DNA of 64,000 bases. It comes from Candidatus Peregrinibacteria bacterium (lineage in GTDB: Bacteria; Patescibacteriota; Gracilibacteria; UBA1369; JACRIC01). Below are positions 61,461-64,000 of this stretch, one piece after another. Position 1 is the first letter of the stretch. Each line of letters begins with the position of its first letter. A program made the position numbers and the translations under genes. The notes beneath the pieces are model-generated. The model did no database searches, was not told where the DNA came from, and saw nothing but the letters and a program-made list of their open reading frames with translations. The stretch is from contig JACPHH010000024.1 in assembly GCA_016188705.1 (NCBI GenBank), positions 1 to 64,000 of the forward strand. Direction: 5' to 3'.

Positions 61461-61664
61461 AAAAAATTCCTAAATTCATAAAAAACTCTTAATAAATTGA
61501 ATTCACGCATCAAATTATTATAACACAAAAATTTTAAAAAAACTATATTTCAAGCCAAAATTCTGCTATAATACATAGAAGCCCTTTGCAAAAATCCAGT
61601 TTCTTCTGCAATGCGCAAAACACAGTAAAAAAATGTTTTTCAAAGATTATATAAATAAAAACAC

Positions 61665-64000
61665 ATGACTTCGGCAATGTACCAACTTTCGGTTGAAGAT
61701 GTCTTAAAACGCTATAAAACAACACCTGAAGGCATAAACGAAAAAGAAGCAAAGGAACGCCAGATCATTTATGGAAAAAACAAACTCGAAGTGAAACAGA
61801 AAAATAAAATGTTCACGCGTTTTTTCAAACAATTCACCGATCCGATGGTGATCATTTTAACCATTTCGGGGTTAATAGCTTTTTCTCTCAACAATATTCG
61901 CGACGCCATCGTGCTTTTTTTCATCGTGGCGCTCAATATCATCATCAGCTTCGTTCAAGAATTCAAAGCGGAAAAAGTGCTCGATTCTTTGAAAATTCTC
62001 GTGAAAGCCAAAGCAAAAGTCATGAGATCGGGAAAACTCATTGAAATGAACGCGGAAGATATTGTGCCGGGAGACATTATAAATATGGAAGCAGGTGATC
62101 GTGTTCCTGCCGATGTAAGAATTATCGAAGAAAGTAATTTTTCCGCGAACGATTTTTCCTTAACCGGCGAATCAAACCCTGTAAAAAAATTCATTCACGC
62201 CATAGATCGTGAAGTCCATTTAGGAGACAGAAATAACCTGCTTTTTATGGGGACAACGATAGCAACAGGAAAAGGAAAAGGGGTAATTATAGCGACTGGA
62301 ATGAAAACGGAAATTGGCCGAATCGCCGACATGAGCCGTACGACTTCGGAAGAAAGATCTCCTCTCCAAAAACAGCTTGATCACGTCGCGAAAAAACTTA
62401 CGCTCGTAGCAGGGTTAATAGGAATCGCCATTTTCATGGCAGGTAGTTTTCGAGAACTTTCCCTTAATGAATCACTCATTTTCGCGCTTTCCGTTGCTTC
62501 TTCCATTGTGCCACAGGCATTGCCGACACAAATTTCCATAGCATTATCATTAAGCGCCGGCCGACTCTCTCGTAAAAAAACGATCATCAAAAAATTAAGC
62601 GCCGTTGAAACTCTCGGTTCAACGCACGTAATTTGCACGGACAAAACCGGAACACTGACAACGAATGAAATGACTGTTCAAGAAATCCTCTTCGGGAAAA
62701 AACGCTACTCGGTAAGCGGAGTCGGCTATGAACCAAATGGAAAATTTTTCTTAAATGAAAACGAAAATGAAACAGAAAACAAAATGGAAATATCTCCGGA
62801 AGAAAACAAATTTTTAAAACCGCTCTTTCTTACGGGGATTTTTGCGTCAACCGCGCAAATTTCGCCACCAGACAAGGAACATCACACATGGTATGCCATT
62901 GGAGATCCGACCGAAGCCGCGCTCATCACATTGGGCGAAAAAGCAAACCTCAATCAAAAAAAACTCAATGAAACTTGCGAGGAATTGAAAGTATTCAGCT
63001 TCGACGCGGCACGAAAAATGATGACTTCCATTCGAAAAACACCAACGGAAAAAAACGAAGCCGCAACCTCAGCAGCATCGATAATATCTACGAAATCCGC
63101 AATGTCCGAAATATCTACAATGTCCACAGAAAAAACCAACTCATCGAAAACTCCTATTCGTGCCTATATTAAAGGAGCGCCGCTCATAATTCTTGAACGT
63201 TGCACGCATTACCTCGATGGCGCAGAAATAAAACCCATGACCGAAAAGCATCGAAAATTTCTGATTGCGGAAGACGAAAATTTCGCGAAACAAGCGTATC
63301 GCATACTGGCTTTTGCCTATCGAGACTTAAATGAATATAACGAAAAAATTACGATGACGGACGTGGAACAACAAATGACTTTTATCGGCATGGCGGCGAT
63401 GATGGATCCTCCAAGAACTGAAGTAAAGGATGCTATGGCCGCGGCAAAAAAGGCCTATATTCGCATCATTGTGATTACCGGAGATTTCGCGCTCACCGCC
63501 AAAGCCATCGCGCAAAAAATCGGACTTGGCGACGAAACCAATATCAACGTCATCGCCAACAAAGAACTTGAAAAAATGTCCGATCTCGAACTTCTGCACA
63601 GCCTCATTAAGGAAAATATTATTTTTTCCCGTACGGCTCCGGAAGACAAACTTCGCATAGTGGATTTACTAAAACGAGCCGGTGAAATTGTAGCGGTAAC
63701 CGGCGATGGCATTAATGACGCTCCTGCCCTAAAACGTGCTGATATTGGGGTCGCCATGGGAAAAACCGGCACGGACGTCGCGCAAGAATCAGCGGAAATT
63801 GTGCTTATGAACGACAGTTTCGCGACGCTCGTTGATGCCATTCGCGAAGGACGCATTATTTACGCAAATTTGAAAAAAACGATCATCGGAACACTCATGG
63901 CTTGCATGGGAGAACTCTCAATTGTGCTTTTGAGCATGTTTTTCGGCTTTTATTTTGATATGCCTCTTAGCATTCTGGCGATTCAAATTCTTGCCATCGA
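61665..64000 (+). CDS. P-type cation-transporting ATPase, SERCA/PMR-like (3' truncated)
   Basis: A P2-type ATPase open to the window end, so absent from the ORF track; the visible part is 778 residues. The N-terminus YQLSVEDVLKRYKTTPEGINEKEAKERQIIYGKN matches the cation ATPase N domain. Actuator motif TGES lies in DFSLTGESNPV, the phosphorylation site is CTDKTGTLTTNEM, and the hinge is VTGDGINDAPALKRADIGVAMG. Membrane helix M4 reads VPQALPTQ where Ca2+ pumps have PEGLP, so the site-II glutamate is Gln. A Ser/Thr-rich insert (KNEAATSAASIISTKSAMSE) interrupts the nucleotide domain. Ion specificity is therefore uncertain. Confidence 0.93.
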   Translation, partial: MTSAMYQLSVEDVLKRYKTTPEGINEKEAKERQIIYGKNKLEVKQKNKMFTRFFKQFTDPMVIILTISGLIAFSLNNIRDAIVLFFIVALNIIISFVQEFKAEKVLDSLKILVKAKAKVMRSGKLIEMNAEDIVPGDIINMEAGDRVPADVRIIEESNFSANDFSLTGESNPVKKFIHAIDREVHLGDRNNLLFMGTTIATGKGKGVIIATGMKTEIGRIADMSRTTSEERSPLQKQLDHVAKKLTLVAGLIGIAIFMAGSFRELSLNESLIFALSVASSIVPQALPTQISIALSLSAGRLSRKKTIIKKLSAVETLGSTHVICTDKTGTLTTNEMTVQEILFGKKRYSVSGVGYEPNGKFFLNENENETENKMEISPEENKFLKPLFLTGIFASTAQISPPDKEHHTWYAIGDPTEAALITLGEKANLNQKKLNETCEELKVFSFDAARKMMTSIRKTPTEKNEAATSAASIISTKSAMSEISTMSTEKTNSSKTPIRAYIKGAPLIILERCTHYLDGAEIKPMTEKHRKFLIAEDENFAKQAYRILAFAYRDLNEYNEKITMTDVEQQMTFIGMAAMMDPPRTEVKDAMAAAKKAYIRIIVITGDFALTAKAIAQKIGLGDETNINVIANKELEKMSDLELLHSLIKENIIFSRTAPEDKLRIVDLLKRAGEIVAVTGDGINDAPALKRADIGVAMGKTGTDVAQESAEIVLMNDSFATLVDAIREGRIIYANLKKTIIGTLMACMGELSIVLLSMFFGFYFDMPLSILAIQILAI

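Noticed and set aside
40-64000. Alternative genetic code (UGA as glycine)
   Set aside because: TGA ends many genes at the expected length, and no conserved family shows in-frame TGA at glycine positions.
1-64000. CRISPR array
   Set aside because: Repeats found are dispersed and palindromic, not regularly spaced with unique spacers, and no cas gene is present.

Overview
The window looks like part of a small, A/T-rich bacterial genome from the Candidate Phyla Radiation (Patescibacteria). This is inferred from gene content: an archaeal-type AMP phosphorylase next to ribose-1,5-bisphosphate isomerase, many compact versions of housekeeping genes, a reduced set of metabolic genes and lysine-rich (AAA-rich) coding. 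TGA is an ordinary stop here (for example the ends of the DedA, grpE and msrB genes), so this is not a lineage that reads UGA as glycine. A Peregrinibacteria-like lineage is possible, but no rRNA is present to prove it.

Layout. 1-3.4 kb: end of acetate kinase, AMP phosphorylase, ribose-1,5-bisphosphate isomerase and a dCMP-deaminase-like enzyme (nucleotide salvage). 3.6-8.4 kb: DedA protein, two GT4 glycosyltransferases and a PP2C-like/beta-propeller membrane protein. 8.6-12 kb: rpmH-rnpA-yidC-khpB followed by an SLH-RlpA wall protein. 12-13.5 kb: an FtsL-like gene, a nest of palindromic elements and tRNA-Glu. 13.5-18.7 kb: AAA ATPase, FTR1 permease, two FAM173-like methyltransferases and ComEC. 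18.8-22.4 kb: wall synthesis (LCP, DacA, MraY). 22.5-29.1 kb, mostly minus strand: ECF sigma factor plus FecR-domain protein, FBPase, class I aldolase, FtsL and RsmH. 29.6-36.1 kb: asparaginase and a tight three-gene operon (PLP aminotransferase, GCS2-type ligase, M20 hydrolase) that may form an undescribed pathway. 36-43 kb: membrane exporter, homoserine-dehydrogenase-like protein, TsaC, GAPDH and two paralogous secreted proteins. 43.3-47.4 kb: hrcA, grpE, dnaK with CIRCE, msrB. 47.4-52.7 kb: a block of unrecognised genes. 52.7-64 kb: M29 aminopeptidase, PurL, PurQ, FAD reductase, M23 protein and a truncated P-type ATPase.

The metabolism points to gluconeogenesis and nucleotide turnover: fbp and fba are adjacent, GAPDH is present, and the AMP route would feed ribulose bisphosphate into glycolysis, although RuBisCO is not in the window. 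Envelope building is spread over several loci.

The strongest unexplained signal is a set of at least four families of short palindromic or terminal-inverted-repeat sequences scattered between genes with no transposase in view. They abut genes closely. One copy lies in frame inside the FecR-domain protein, one encodes the tail of the SLH-RlpA protein, and another family supplies the stop codons of grpE and a glycosyltransferase.
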